Below, in pieces: positions 7,789-16,617 of a DNA stretch of 64,000 nucleotides. Within the stretch, counting starts at the first letter, position 1. Each line of letters starts with the position of its first letter. The notes below the pieces were generated by a model. It worked only from the letters and a program-made list of their open reading frames with translations. It was not told the DNA's origin and did no database searches. The position numbers and the translations under genes were made by a program. This stretch comes from Clostridia bacterium (lineage in GTDB: Bacteria; Bacillota; Clostridia; Christensenellales; Borkfalkiaceae). Location of the stretch: the NCBI GenBank assembly GCA_017507005.1, contig JAFWBT010000007.1, positions 1 through 64,000 of the forward strand, written 5' to 3'.

Positions 7789-8808
7789 ATGTTCGAGTTG
7801 GAAAAAATAGCGAAAGAGATTGCGGCGACGCTGCACCTGCCCTTTTCGTATTACGTTGAAAATACCCGTCCCGTGGGCGTGCCCGTATGCGATCGTCCCT
7901 TTGAGGGGGTGACGGACGACGGGAAATATACGTTTTTCCGTTTTTTACATCGCAGCGTGGGATACGTGGGTGTGATTGAGGGTGTTGGCGAAACGCAAAA
8001 AAATTACGCGACGTTGTTGCCGTCGTATATCGAGAGCTTTGCGGAAAAGGAAGCGGAATTGTCCAAAACGGCGTATTTGAAACGTATTCTTTTAGGCGAG
8101 TGCTCTTCCATGGGCGTGTATAAGTACACGACCAAGTATTCGGTGAAAAACGCGGCTTGTTTCGTGATTGTTTTGCGCGTGCCAAAGCTGATGTCGGAGG
8201 CGATTGCCGTGCTGGAACAATACGGCGGAAACAGCCTCGATACCGTCGTGCAGATGGACGAAACGCAATGTGTGTTGGTGCGTTTTTTGGATAACGAGGA
8301 GGACGACGAATACCGTTCCACCGTTGATTATGCAGAATTTTTGGTGCAATCGCTGAAAGAGGAGCTGGGTATAGACGTGCGTGCGGGGGTTGGCTCGACG
8401 GTGCGCGAGCTGAAAGAAGCGGCGATTTCGTATACGCGTGCAGAGAACGCGTTACGGTATGCTGACGTCTTTGAAATAAAAGGGAACGTGCATTCTTATC
8501 GGGAGTTTGTTCTTGTAAAAATGTTGGAGGATATTCCCGAGAGCAAGCTGGCGGAATACCTTGCGGAGCTGACGGACGAGCGTTGCAAAGAGGTGTTTGA
8601 GGACGAGGATATGTTAAATACGGCGGAGGCGTTTTTGCAAAGTAGCTTGAACGTCAGCGAAACGTCGAGAAATTTGTATATGCACAGAAATACCTTGTTA
8701 TACCGCTTGGATAAGATAGAAAAGGCGACGGGGCTGAACATCCGTCTGTTTTCCGACGCGGTGTCTTTCCGCGTGCTAACCGTGTTGTATCGGTTGCTCG
8801 GGAAATAA
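7789..8808 (+). CDS. PucR/CdaR-type transcriptional regulator (C-terminal HTH_30)
   Basis: This 339-residue protein ends in the PucR C-terminal helix-turn-helix: SLNVSETSRNLYMHRNTLLYRLDKIE followed by TGLNIRLFSDAVSFRVL. The middle (about 150-230) looks like the GGDEF-like domain typical of CdaR/PucR regulators (RAGVGSTVRELKEAAISY). The N-terminal 130 residues should be the sensing part. ATAGGAG lies six bases before the ATG at 7789; a GTG at 7771 would overlap that ribosome site and is rejected. It precedes the S41 protease gene by 76 bp, but a regulatory link is not shown. Confidence 0.82.
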   Translation: MFELEKIAKEIAATLHLPFSYYVENTRPVGVPVCDRPFEGVTDDGKYTFFRFLHRSVGYVGVIEGVGETQKNYATLLPSYIESFAEKEAELSKTAYLKRILLGECSSMGVYKYTTKYSVKNAACFVIVLRVPKLMSEAIAVLEQYGGNSLDTVVQMDETQCVLVRFLDNEEDDEYRSTVDYAEFLVQSLKEELGIDVRAGVGSTVRELKEAAISYTRAENALRYADVFEIKGNVHSYREFVLVKMLEDIPESKLAEYLAELTDERCKEVFEDEDMLNTAEAFLQSSLNVSETSRNLYMHRNTLLYRLDKIEKATGLNIRLFSDAVSFRVLTVLYRLLGK

Positions 8809-8884
8809 AAAACGACTACCCGTGCTGCGGCGACGTATTTGGGGTATGAAACGCCGACGGAACGGGTATATTTTTTAGGAGAAA

Positions 8885-10348
8885 ATGAAAAGAGAGTTCT
8901 TGCGAAAAAAAGTGTTTGCAGGGGGTATGTACGAGATGAACGAAGAAAAAACAACAAAAAATGCAGAATTAACAACGGAAGAAACGGAAAATAAAGAGGT
9001 CGTTTCCGTCGAAGAAAACACAGAGAAAAAAGCGGAGAAAAACAAGAAAAAGCGAACTCCGACGCAAAAAAAAACGGCAAAACGAATACGTTGCGGCGTA
9101 GCGGTAGCGTTGGCTGTGGGTACGTTTGCCGTCGGATTCTTCACAGGACGGATGGCGTTGGATCCCGAACTTCGCACCTTGATGAAGATTAAGACGACTA
9201 TTCAAGGCGCGTATTATGAAAAGGTGACGGACGAGGAATTTTACGGCGTGTTATTCGACGCGGTGAATAGGGATTTGCTAGACGCGTATTCCTATTATAT
9301 AACGGCGGAGGAATACGAGGCTGTGAACGCGGACGCAAAGGGGGAACGCAGCGGTATCGGCGTAGACGTACTGACGCAGGACGAACAGGGCAACGCGCAA
9401 ATTTTCGTGGCGGGCGTGCGTGGGAATTCCCCTGCGGAGACGGCAGGCTTGACGGCGGGCGATTATATCGTCGGCTGGGGCGTGATGGAAGACAGCCTTG
9501 TGGAAAGTACAATTTTTGACGAGTTTTCGGCGTTTTTAGCGGAACGCAAAACGAACGAAAATTTTTATATTCGCGTTAAAAAAGGGGATAACGAGCGGGT
9601 ATTGACGATTGCGAAAAGGTATTACGTGGAGAGCTACGTATTTTATCGAGCCAAAGACGTGGCGTACCGTTTCACGGGGAATAACGCGACGGAGCTTTCT
9701 AAGGGCGGCGAGCCGCTTGCGTGTTTGGATGAAAAGACGGCGTATATTCGTTTGACACAGTTTAACGGCGTGGCGGCGAAAGAATTTTCCAAGACAATGA
9801 AGCGTTTCCGCGAGGACGGTATGAAGAATTTGGTGCTGGATTTGCGTGGAAACGGCGGCGGATATTTGGATATTATGCAGGAGATTGCGGCGTATTTTTG
9901 TAAGACGAGCGACGCGAAAAAGCCCGTGGTAGCGATTGCGGATTACGGCGAACGAAAAGAAAAATACAAGGCGACGGGCAATTATTACGACGACTATTTT
10001 GATAAAGCCAGCCGTATTTGCGTATTAGCGGATAACCAAACGGCATCCGCGTCAGAGTGCTTGATAGGCTGTATGATTGATTACGGCGCGACGGCGTATT
10101 CGGATATCTGCATTTCCGAACGCTTAGGTGAAGTGAAAACGTTTGGCAAAGGGATTATGCAAACGACCTATCCTTTCTTATTCACGGGCGACGCGATGAA
10201 ATTGACGACGGCAGTAATCGTATGGCCAAAAAGCAATCATTGCATACATGGTAGGGGGATTTTGCCAGAGGACGGTGTTTTGAGTGTGGCGGAAAGCTAC
10301 GAGGACGACGTGGAAATCACCCAAGCGATAGAAAAATTATTCTCGTGA
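8885..10348 (+). CDS. Membrane-anchored S41 family C-terminal processing protease (CtpA-like)
   Basis: This 487-residue protein has a charged cytoplasmic N-terminus, one membrane anchor (about 70-88) and an extracytoplasmic protease. A PDZ domain spans about 155-245 (GIGVDVL, AGLTAGDYIVGWG). The S41 core contains LVLDLRGNGGGYLD, the catalytic serine in TASASE (386-391), and the Lys/Gln pair in GKGIMQ (Lys422, Gln426). Such proteases trim extracellular or membrane proteins; some act in sigma-factor signalling. AGGAG lies three bases before the ATG. A dispersed repeat copy forms codons 13-19, so an alternative start at 8927 or 8936 cannot be excluded. Confidence 0.88.
   Translation: MKREFLRKKVFAGGMYEMNEEKTTKNAELTTEETENKEVVSVEENTEKKAEKNKKKRTPTQKKTAKRIRCGVAVALAVGTFAVGFFTGRMALDPELRTLMKIKTTIQGAYYEKVTDEEFYGVLFDAVNRDLLDAYSYYITAEEYEAVNADAKGERSGIGVDVLTQDEQGNAQIFVAGVRGNSPAETAGLTAGDYIVGWGVMEDSLVESTIFDEFSAFLAERKTNENFYIRVKKGDNERVLTIAKRYYVESYVFYRAKDVAYRFTGNNATELSKGGEPLACLDEKTAYIRLTQFNGVAAKEFSKTMKRFREDGMKNLVLDLRGNGGGYLDIMQEIAAYFCKTSDAKKPVVAIADYGERKEKYKATGNYYDDYFDKASRICVLADNQTASASECLIGCMIDYGATAYSDICISERLGEVKTFGKGIMQTTYPFLFTGDAMKLTTAVIVWPKSNHCIHGRGILPEDGVLSVAESYEDDVEITQAIEKLFS
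8921..8941 (+). repeat. Dispersed repeat copy 2 (ATGTA class), inside the S41 gene
   Basis: GGGGGTATGTACGAGATGAAC fits the family core and is translated in frame as GGMYEMN near the protease N-terminus. Confidence 0.5.
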
Positions 10349-10360
10349 TTTTTAAAACGA

Positions 10361-10382
10361 CGGTACCGTGTACGCGTTGAAA
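10361..10382 (+). repeat. Dispersed repeat copy 3 (CCGTGTA class)
   Basis: The sequence reads CGGTACCGTGTACGCGTTGA and continues AA. Its first part is the palindrome ACGGTACCGT. Confidence 0.65.
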
Positions 10383-10394
10383 TTATAAAGATAA

Positions 10395-10426
10395 GGGGCA
10401 GGTATGCGATGAATACCTGCCCTTTT
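10395..10426 (+). terminator. Terminator of the S41 gene, built from repeat copy 4 (CAGGTA class)
   Basis: GGGCAGGTAT (10396-10405), loop GCGATGA, ATACCTGCCC (10413-10422), then TTTT. The left arm and loop are the repeat; the right arm is its exact complement. Confidence 0.8.
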
Positions 10427-10615
10427 AACGGCTATTAACAATAATAAAAATAAAGTGAAAGCGCGCGTCTTGGGGAGGACGAGCGCTTTACTTTTGTTTA
10501 TGGAGGTCTTCCTTAATAAGGAAATCTATGATTGAAGTTGCTTTACGATAGATACTATACCACGCGTTTGCGTAAATTTTGTTGTAAAAATGTGAAAGAT
10601 TGTTGAAAAATAAAC

Positions 10616-10650
10616 GCTCCTTGGCATTTTTGCCAAAGAGCGCAATTTTT
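10616..10650 (-). terminator. Terminator of tkt
   Basis: On the minus strand GCGCTCTTTGGCA pairs with TGCCAAGGAGCGT (one mismatch) and is followed by TTATTTTT. Confidence 0.75.
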
Positions 10651-10687
10651 ATAAAAATCGTAATTTTTCTAAACGAGCATATACCGC

Positions 10688-12688
10688 TTATTTAGATTTT
10701 CTAATCGAAAGCAACGCCTTCATTACGACGTTTTCGGGGGTGAACCCGAAATGAGGGAAGAGTACGCCAGCGGGTGCGGATGCGCCGAAGCCTTCCATAC
10801 CGATGATTTCGCCGTTTTCGCCTGCATATTTATACCAGCTGTAAGGCGAGCCTGCTTCTACGCATACTCTTGCCTTGACGTAGGAGGGAAGAACGGACTG
10901 CTTGTAATCGTCCGACTGCTTTTCAAATTCTTCCATACAAGGCATAGAAACGACTCGCGCCTTGATGTTCTTTTCCGCGAGCGCAGCCTTTGCCTTAACG
11001 CAAAGCTCTACTTCCGAGCCGGTCGCAATCAGCAATACGTCGGGTGCGCCTTCGCAATCTTCAAGGATATAGCCGCCTTTGAGCGCGTCCTTGCCGCTGT
11101 TTGCATACTGGGGCAAGTTCTGACGGGAAAGCACGAGAACGGTGGGTTCGTTGCCGCTCATTGCGGATACCCAAGCCGCCGACGTTTCCTTGCCGTCTGC
11201 GGGACGATATACTTTAAGACCAGGGATAGAACGGAGCATAATCAGCTGTTCAACGGGCTGATGGGTAGGGCCGTCCTCGCCAACGCCGATAGAATCGTGC
11301 GTCATAATATACGTTACGGGCAATTTCATCAATGCGGAAAGACGCATAGCAGGCTTGCAATAATCGGAGAACACGAAGAAGGTAGCGCAATACGCCTGAA
11401 TACCGCCGTGAAGCTGCATACCGTTGGCAATCGCCGCCATTGCGTGTTCACGAATACCGTAGTGCATATTTCTGCCTGCAAAGTTTTCTGCCGAGAACGT
11501 GCCGTAGGTGATTTTGTCCGTGTCTTTCATTTCCGAAAGGTTGGAAGGGCCAAGGTCAGCCGAGCCGCCCATGAGCGCGGGCATTTGCGCTGCGAGCAGG
11601 TTGAGTACCTTTGCGGAGGTCTGACGGGTAGCCATAGGCTTTTCATAATCGTACAAGCCTTCAATCGTGTCGAAGTTGGGCTTTTTGCCTTCCATTACAG
11701 CCTTGTATTCAGCCGCAAGCTCGGGATATACGCTAGCGTAATCGGCAAAACGCTTGTTCCAAGCCGCTTCTGCTTCCGCGCCTGCGTTCGCTGCGATAGC
11801 GCAATGGTCGAACACTTCCTGCGGACATTCAAAGGGCGCGTATTCCCAGCCGAGTTTTTCTTTGGATTTTTGCAGATTGTCTGCGCCAAGGGGCGCGCCG
11901 TGGCATTTTGCCGAGCCTTCGAGGGGAGAGCCGTAGCCGATATGGGTATGGCAAATAATAATCGAGGGTTTGTCCGTTTTAGCTTTCGCCTTTTCAATAG
12001 CGGCGTTCAGCTCGGTGATGTCGTCGGGATTTTCCACGAGGTCAACGTGCTGTACGTGCCAGTTTTGTGCGGCGAAACGCGCGCCTACGTTTTCTTTGAA
12101 CGTAACGTCCGTGTCCCCTTCAATCGTGATATCGTTATCGTCGTAGAGGAGAATCAGCTTGCCAAGCGCGTGCGTGCCTGCAAAGGACGCCGCTTCGTAG
12201 GAAATACCTTCTTCCAAACAACCATCGCCGCAGATTGCGTAGGTGTAATGGTCTACGATATTATAGCCGGGGCGATTGTATTTAGCGGCAAGGTGCGCTT
12301 CTGCGAGCGCCATACCTACGGCGTTTGCAATACCTTGTCCCAAGGGGCCTGTCGTCGTTTCTACACCGACGGTGTGGCCGTATTCGGGATGGCCGGGCGT
12401 CTTAGAGCCGAGCTGACGGAAATTCATAAGGTCTTCCTTCGTCAAGCCCATACCATAGAGATAGAACATGCAATAATCGAGCATAGAACCGTGACCAGCC
12501 GAAAGAATAAATCTGTCGCGGTTGTCCCATTTCATATTCTTGGGGTTGATTTTGAGGAAGTTCTGGAACAGGGAGTACGCCAAAGGCGCGCAACCCATAG
12601 GCAGACCGGGGTGACCGGATTTTGCTTTCTCAATCGCTTCTGCGGATAAGATACGGATAGCGTTGATAGTAGTTTTCTGTACGTCCAT
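10688..12688 (-). CDS. tkt: Transketolase
   Basis: Transketolase moves two-carbon units between sugar phosphates in the pentose phosphate pathway using thiamine diphosphate. The 666 residues cover the full enzyme: SGHPGLPMG near the start, the cofactor/Mg motif GDGCLEEG (about 152-159), the catalytic-glutamate segment GIREHAMAAIANG, the FSDY..PA.RL segment, and the phosphate-site motif HDSIGVGEDGPTHQPVEQL. AGGAG precedes the ATG. It lies 87 bp downstream of the phosphomannomutase-family gene and is probably in the same transcript, linking pentose and hexose phosphate handling. Confidence 0.97.
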   Translation of the reverse strand: MDVQKTTINAIRILSAEAIEKAKSGHPGLPMGCAPLAYSLFQNFLKINPKNMKWDNRDRFILSAGHGSMLDYCMFYLYGMGLTKEDLMNFRQLGSKTPGHPEYGHTVGVETTTGPLGQGIANAVGMALAEAHLAAKYNRPGYNIVDHYTYAICGDGCLEEGISYEAASFAGTHALGKLILLYDDNDITIEGDTDVTFKENVGARFAAQNWHVQHVDLVENPDDITELNAAIEKAKAKTDKPSIIICHTHIGYGSPLEGSAKCHGAPLGADNLQKSKEKLGWEYAPFECPQEVFDHCAIAANAGAEAEAAWNKRFADYASVYPELAAEYKAVMEGKKPNFDTIEGLYDYEKPMATRQTSAKVLNLLAAQMPALMGGSADLGPSNLSEMKDTDKITYGTFSAENFAGRNMHYGIREHAMAAIANGMQLHGGIQAYCATFFVFSDYCKPAMRLSALMKLPVTYIMTHDSIGVGEDGPTHQPVEQLIMLRSIPGLKVYRPADGKETSAAWVSAMSGNEPTVLVLSRQNLPQYANSGKDALKGGYILEDCEGAPDVLLIATGSEVELCVKAKAALAEKNIKARVVSMPCMEEFEKQSDDYKQSVLPSYVKARVCVEAGSPYSWYKYAGENGEIIGMEGFGASAPAGVLFPHFGFTPENVVMKALLSIRKSK

Positions 12689-12775
12689 ATTTGCAATTCT
12701 CCTAAAATTTTTTCTTATTCTAATTTTTTAATAAAGATGCCTAACGTTCGATTGCTTGCTGTTTTATTCGTGCAA

Positions 12776-14365
12776 TCAATGGAACAGGAAGGGATCTTTT
12801 TTAACGTTTTCTTTCATTTTCGCCGTCAGCGCAGCGCGGTGGGAAAGGATAGCTGTTTCCAAAGGCGATACGTCTAAGAAATCGTACTGCTTTAAGAACG
12901 CGTAGAGGTCTTTCACCATTTTAATACAGCCGTATTCGCTGTCGCTCTCGATATTGATAGGCAGGATGGGATCGTGCAGGCTCAGCCGAACGAGAGCCCA
13001 GCCGTCGCCGTGCTTTGTATCGTAATTGATACGGCAACCCTCGTGATTGTCTTTCGCTGCCTGCGTGTACGCGCATCTTTCTACGCGCTTTTTCAAATCG
13101 CACAGCAGGCTTCTTCCCAGCTCTTTAAAATCACAGCCCTCTTTAAAACGGGGACGAAGCTCCATTTCCTCTGCGGGCATTTTCAGCGTCGAAATCAGGT
13201 CGGTGAGGTTTTTGCCTGCCTTTGCCGCTTTGGCGAGCGCGATTAAAAGCCTAGTAATGAGATATGCGCCGTCGTCGAGGAAGTAATTTTCCATAAGCGC
13301 CGCGTGGCCGCTCGTTTCAATGGCGAGGGGGGTATATTCACCGCTTTCGTTGAGGCGGATTGCCTCGTTGATGACGTTTTTATAGCCGCGCTTAAAGCGG
13401 TGATGTCTGCCGCCGCGCGCCGTGATAAATTCCGCAAGACCGTCCGACGTTACCGAGTCGGTGACGATCGTGCCTTGTTTTTCTTCCAACAAAATCGCGG
13501 AAATGAGCGCAATCAAACGGTTGCGATTGATTTCTGCGCCGTCTTTATCCACAGCGCCTGCTCTGTCCACGTCGGTGTCGAAGATGATACCCATGTCTGC
13601 GTTCGCCGCCTTCACCGCCTCGCAAACGGAACGCATCGCGCCCTTGTTCTCGGGGTTGGGGATATGGTTGGGGAAAGTGCCGTCAGGTTCGAGGAATTGC
13701 GAACCGAACGTGTCTGCACCGAGCGGCTGTAACACTTTGTCTACAAAGAACCCGCCTGCGCCGTTGCCTGCGTCCACGAGGATACGCTTGCCTGCAAGGG
13801 GGCGTTCTTCGCCGCACGCCGTACGCACTTTTTCAACGAGCGACGCTGCGTAGTCGTCTAAATAAGACGCCTCTACCACCGTGCCGTGGATATTTTCCGT
13901 AAAGCGATAGGAATAGGCGAGCTGTAATATTTCCTTAACGTCCGCGCCTTCCAAACCGCCGTTTTTGAAAAAGAATTTCATACCGTTGCGGTTAAAGGGC
14001 AAATGACTAGCTGTTAGCATAATCGAGCCGTGGCAGGGATATTGCGCGTTGCGTTTTTCGTCCTTTAAGAGCATAAACATAGAGGGCGTCGTGGACAAGC
14101 CCGTTACCACCGCGTTATGCCCCGTGGAAGTGACGCCTTTCACCGCCGCCGCGCAAAGGGCAGGGGCAGAGATACGGGAATCGTGCCCAATAGCCACCGT
14201 CACTGTCGTTTTACCCGTGTGGGATACCAGCCATACGCAAAAGGCTTTTGCGATATTTTCTACGGCTTCTTCCGTCAGGGTGACGGGTTCGCCTGCAACG
14301 CCGTCCACGGCAACGCCGCGCACGTCCGTGCCGTTTCTAAGACGCAGATATTCTTGCAATTCCAT
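12776..14365 (-). CDS. Phosphomannomutase/phosphoglucomutase family enzyme
   Basis: This is an alpha-D-phosphohexomutase. The active phosphoserine loop is TASHLPFNRNG, the Mg site is DTDVDRAG, the sugar-binding motif is ETSGHAALMENYFLDDGAY, and a C-terminal phosphate-binding segment IESDSEYGCI takes the place of the usual RPSGTEP-type loop. The reading frame extends 45 codons upstream of 14365, but GGAGG sits ten bases before this ATG and a sigma-A promoter lies inside that extension, so 14365 is chosen (529 aa). Substrate (mannose-, glucose- or glucosamine-phosphate) is not determined; the altered C-terminal loop makes it a divergent subgroup. Confidence 0.85.
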   Translation of the reverse strand: MELQEYLRLRNGTDVRGVAVDGVAGEPVTLTEEAVENIAKAFCVWLVSHTGKTTVTVAIGHDSRISAPALCAAAVKGVTSTGHNAVVTGLSTTPSMFMLLKDEKRNAQYPCHGSIMLTASHLPFNRNGMKFFFKNGGLEGADVKEILQLAYSYRFTENIHGTVVEASYLDDYAASLVEKVRTACGEERPLAGKRILVDAGNGAGGFFVDKVLQPLGADTFGSQFLEPDGTFPNHIPNPENKGAMRSVCEAVKAANADMGIIFDTDVDRAGAVDKDGAEINRNRLIALISAILLEEKQGTIVTDSVTSDGLAEFITARGGRHHRFKRGYKNVINEAIRLNESGEYTPLAIETSGHAALMENYFLDDGAYLITRLLIALAKAAKAGKNLTDLISTLKMPAEEMELRPRFKEGCDFKELGRSLLCDLKKRVERCAYTQAAKDNHEGCRINYDTKHGDGWALVRLSLHDPILPINIESDSEYGCIKMVKDLYAFLKQYDFLDVSPLETAILSHRAALTAKMKENVKKDPFLFH

Positions 14366-14447
14366 ATCTTTCGTTCCTCCGCGTGCTTTTTCGTGTGTTG
14401 GAGTTTGTTTGTAATATGCCTTTTCGCACATATTACCACACGTTATT

Positions 14448-14476
14448 ATTATAGCGTTTTTGCGCGCTTTTTTCAA
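14448..14476 (-). promoter_or_regulatory. Sigma-A promoter of the phosphohexomutase-tkt unit
   Basis: On the minus strand TTGAAA (14471-14476), a 17 bp spacer and TATAAT (14448-14453). The transcript would start near 14441, about 75 bases before the chosen ATG. Confidence 0.85.
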
Positions 14477-14598
14477 GCCTTTTAAACAAAAAACTTTCAC
14501 TTTTTTTCGCCTTTTATCAAATATTCCTGCGGAAAATCGAGGAAAGAGATATTGTCATAAAAAAATATGACATTTTTATAAAAAGGAGAGGTTTTTCG

Positions 14599-14628
14599 TT
14601 GACAGAATTTTTTATCGTGTGATATAAT
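14599..14628 (+). promoter_or_regulatory. Sigma-A promoter of the DegV-family gene
   Basis: TTGACA (14599-14604), 18 bp, TATAAT (14623-14628). Confidence 0.85.
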
Positions 14629-14665
14629 AAAAGAGTAAAAAAAGTTTTGTAAGAGGAGAAAGACG

Positions 14666-15574
14666 ATGGCGTTGTTTGACGTATCCACCGATTCCACTAG
14701 CGATTTGAAAAAATCGTACGTGGAGGAGAGAAATATTTGGTTTGTGCCCCTGACGTTTACGATGGAAAAGGACGGGCAGATTGACGAATATTTCGATAAT
14801 TTCACCAAAGAGGACGAATACGTAGAATTTTACGAAAAGGTAGCCGACGGGTATTTACCGCGTACGGCAAAGCTTAATTACGACGCGCATATCGAGCATT
14901 TTACAAAGATGGCGGAGGCGGGCGTAAAGGACGTGCTGCATTTTATGATTTCGTCGGGGCTTGCGAACACTATTACGATTACGCAGCAGGCGGCGGAGGA
15001 TATGAAGAAAAAATATCCCGATTTCAACGTGTACGCCGTAGACCCTTTGACGGCGACGATAGGGCAGGGGATTCTCGTAGCTCTGGCAGCGGATTGTCGG
15101 GATAAAGGTATGACGGCAAAGGAAACGTACGAATATCTTATGGACTTGCGCCACCGTATCCAGCATTGCATTATCCCCAACGATTTGTTCTATTTGAAAA
15201 AAGGCGGCAGAGTGTCGGCGACGTCGGCTGTGTTCGGGACTATGCTGAATATCAAGCCTATGCTCACCTTCGATACGGAGGGCAAGCTCAAAGTCGTGGA
15301 AAAATGCAAGGGTATGAAAAAGGCGTTCTCGCGCGTGATAGACCATATGGCAAAAGCACCTTGTGACGAGAACAAGCTGGCGATCGTCGTGCATACCAAC
15401 AATTATAAAGGCGCGGAAGAGCTGGCGGCACTCGTAGAGGAAAAGACGGGTGTTAAACCTATGATTACGATTATGGGGCCGGTGATTGGCTCGCACGTAG
15501 GGCCTGGCTCGGTGTCCTGCGGCTGGATTTCAGACTGCACGCGCGAGGAATTGCAAGCAAGACTGCAAAATTAA
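14666..15574 (+). CDS. DegV family fatty-acid-binding protein
   Basis: This is a 302-residue DegV protein. Family hallmarks are the N-terminal VSTDSTSDL, the lipid-headgroup segment MISSGLANTITI, DPLTATIGQGILV, LKKGGRVSATSAVFGTMLNIKPML, and the C-terminal GPVIGSHVGPGSVSCGW. DegV proteins bind a fatty acid; FakB members hand it to the FakA kinase to make acyl phosphate, the substrate that PlsY (encoded here at 29.5 kb) uses. No fakA is in this window, so the FakB role is inference. AGAGGAG precedes the ATG, and the gene is a single transcription unit with its own promoter and terminator. Confidence 0.9.
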   Translation: MALFDVSTDSTSDLKKSYVEERNIWFVPLTFTMEKDGQIDEYFDNFTKEDEYVEFYEKVADGYLPRTAKLNYDAHIEHFTKMAEAGVKDVLHFMISSGLANTITITQQAAEDMKKKYPDFNVYAVDPLTATIGQGILVALAADCRDKGMTAKETYEYLMDLRHRIQHCIIPNDLFYLKKGGRVSATSAVFGTMLNIKPMLTFDTEGKLKVVEKCKGMKKAFSRVIDHMAKAPCDENKLAIVVHTNNYKGAEELAALVEEKTGVKPMITIMGPVIGSHVGPGSVSCGWISDCTREELQARLQN

Positions 15575-15638
15575 ACGAAAGCAAACGAAAGAAAATACCA
15601 ACGTCAAAAACGGAGTAAAATAGACGAAAGACTAAGGG

Positions 15639-15670
15639 AAAACGGCAAGAAAAAGCCGTTTTTTCTTTTT
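15639..15670 (+). terminator. Terminator of the DegV-family gene
   Basis: AAAACGGC / GCCGTTTT around an 8-base loop, followed by a T-rich run. Confidence 0.8.
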
Positions 15671-15730
15671 TGTCGGCGGTTTTGTGTTTTTGCTATCGTA
15701 AAGAGGCGTTTTGTGGTTTTACGCAAACGC

Positions 15731-15759
15731 TTGACAACGGGACGGCGAGGTGGTATAAT
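15731..15759 (+). promoter_or_regulatory. Sigma-A promoter of the cobalamin riboswitch unit
   Basis: TTGACA (15731-15736), 17 bp, TATAAT (15754-15759) match the consensus. Confidence 0.9.
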
Positions 15760-15779
15760 AATGCCAACAACCGAATACG

Positions 15780-16045
15780 AACGCACGGTATCCCTTTTGC
15801 GGAAGGGATTTAATAGGGAAGAGAGAGTGTTTTAAAGGGCGTGTTTTGAAAGAAATTTTTAAGACCGCATAGCCTTAAAAAAGCGTTGCTCCGCTGCCGC
15901 CGCAACCGTAAGAACGTCTTGCCGTCTTTCACTGCGAAAAAGTGGGAAGGAAGGGGCATGTACGCGACGAACGACGATATTTGTCGAAAAATGTATCGCG
16001 TATAGGGCGTTGTAAGCCGGGAGACCTGCCGCGTGTTTTAGAGGA
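15780..16045 (+). promoter_or_regulatory. Cobalamin riboswitch
   Basis: The B12-box GTAAGCCGGGAGACCTGCC is at 16012-16030. Upstream are other conserved pieces in the right order: TAATAGGGAA (15812-15821), CCGCCGCAACCGTAAG (about 15898-15913), and CACTG...GTGGGAAGG (15930-15950). Cobalamin binding should lower expression of the lipoprotein and ECF genes downstream. A dispersed repeat copy is inserted in the variable peripheral segment between GGGAAGG and the B12 box. Confidence 0.93.
15953..15971 (+). repeat. Dispersed repeat copy 5 (CATGTA class), inside the riboswitch
   Basis: GGGGCATGTACGCGACGAA lies between conserved elements of the cobalamin riboswitch. Confidence 0.6.
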
Positions 16046-16081
16046 TAGGAATTTTGCGGACGGGCGAAAGGAATAGTTGTA

Positions 16082-16139
16082 CTGCTTTTTTAAGGAAAGC
16101 GGCTTTTTTCCGTACGCAAAGTTGCGTTCGGGATTTTTT
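16082..16139 (+). terminator. Expression-platform terminators of the cobalamin riboswitch
   Basis: Two hairpins follow each other. CTGCTTT / AAAGCGG is followed by CTTTTTT (16082-16109). CCGTACGCAA / TTGCGTTCGG is followed by ATTTTTT (16110-16139). The second ends 5 bases before the ribosome site TAAGGAGG of the next gene. Confidence 0.7.
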
Positions 16140-16158
16140 ATTTTAAGGAGGCGTTCGT

Positions 16159-16590
16159 ATGCAACGCAAAATCATTTCTTTTTTCACGTTTTTACTTGTT
16201 TTGGCTTTGTCGATAGGTTTCGTTGGTTGTAAAGAGACTCGGGAATCTACTTCGATTGTGCGGACGGAAAAGCAGGAAAATCTGTTCGCTATCTATTTTG
16301 AGGAGGCGGGCGAGGGTGAAAAACTAATCGACGTGATGAAAAGCCTGAAGAAAAAGGGCGAGCTGACGTACGTTTTAGAAAACGGTATGCTGATGGAGAT
16401 GAACGGCAAGGCGAACGCGGCGGATTTTAGCGCGTGCTGGATGCTGTATACGACGGACGAGGAATTGTCGAATAGCGCGTGGGGTACGGTGGAATACGAC
16501 GGAAAAACGTTGGGTAGCGCTATGTTCGGCGCAAACGATATGCCCGTGGCAACGGGTGAAACCTACGTTTGGGTATATCAAATTTATTAA
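16159..16590 (+). CDS. Small lipoprotein under cobalamin control (possible DUF4430-like)
   Basis: This 143-residue lipoprotein has a signal peptide (residues 1-23) ending in the lipobox FVGC, so Lgt and LspA (both in this window) should process it. The C-terminal part (WGTVEYDGKTLGSAMFGANDMPVATGETYVWVYQIY) resembles the DUF4430/transcobalamin-like C-terminal domain only weakly. Placement behind a cobalamin riboswitch and before an ECF S-component suggests extracellular capture of a corrinoid or its precursor. TAAGGAGG precedes the start. Function is inferred from context. Confidence 0.75.
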   Translation: MQRKIISFFTFLLVLALSIGFVGCKETRESTSIVRTEKQENLFAIYFEEAGEGEKLIDVMKSLKKKGELTYVLENGMLMEMNGKANAADFSACWMLYTTDEELSNSAWGTVEYDGKTLGSAMFGANDMPVATGETYVWVYQIY

Positions 16591-16598
16591 AACGAATA

Positions 16599-16617
16599 GG
16601 GCAGGTATGCGATGAAC
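16599..16617 (+). repeat. Dispersed repeat copy 6 (CAGGTA class), covering a start codon
   Basis: GGGCAGGTATGCGATGAAC overlaps the ATG (16612) of the ECF gene and supplies the weak AGG just upstream. Confidence 0.65.

Larger units (their letters stand above)
10349..10687 (+). other. Gene-free gap with repeats and hairpins
   Basis: This 339 bp gap between convergent genes holds two dispersed repeat copies, the S41 terminator, an imperfect hairpin AAAGTGAAAGCGC / GCGCTTTACTTT (10452-10494), a small palindrome TTCCTTAATAAGGAA (10509-10523) and the tkt terminator. I see no further gene. Confidence 0.6.

Noticed and set aside
10751..12649. Long open frame (632 codons) on the plus strand opposite tkt
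   Set aside because: It is fully antisense to a conserved transketolase and shows no family motif or ribosome site; it is a by-product of codon use.
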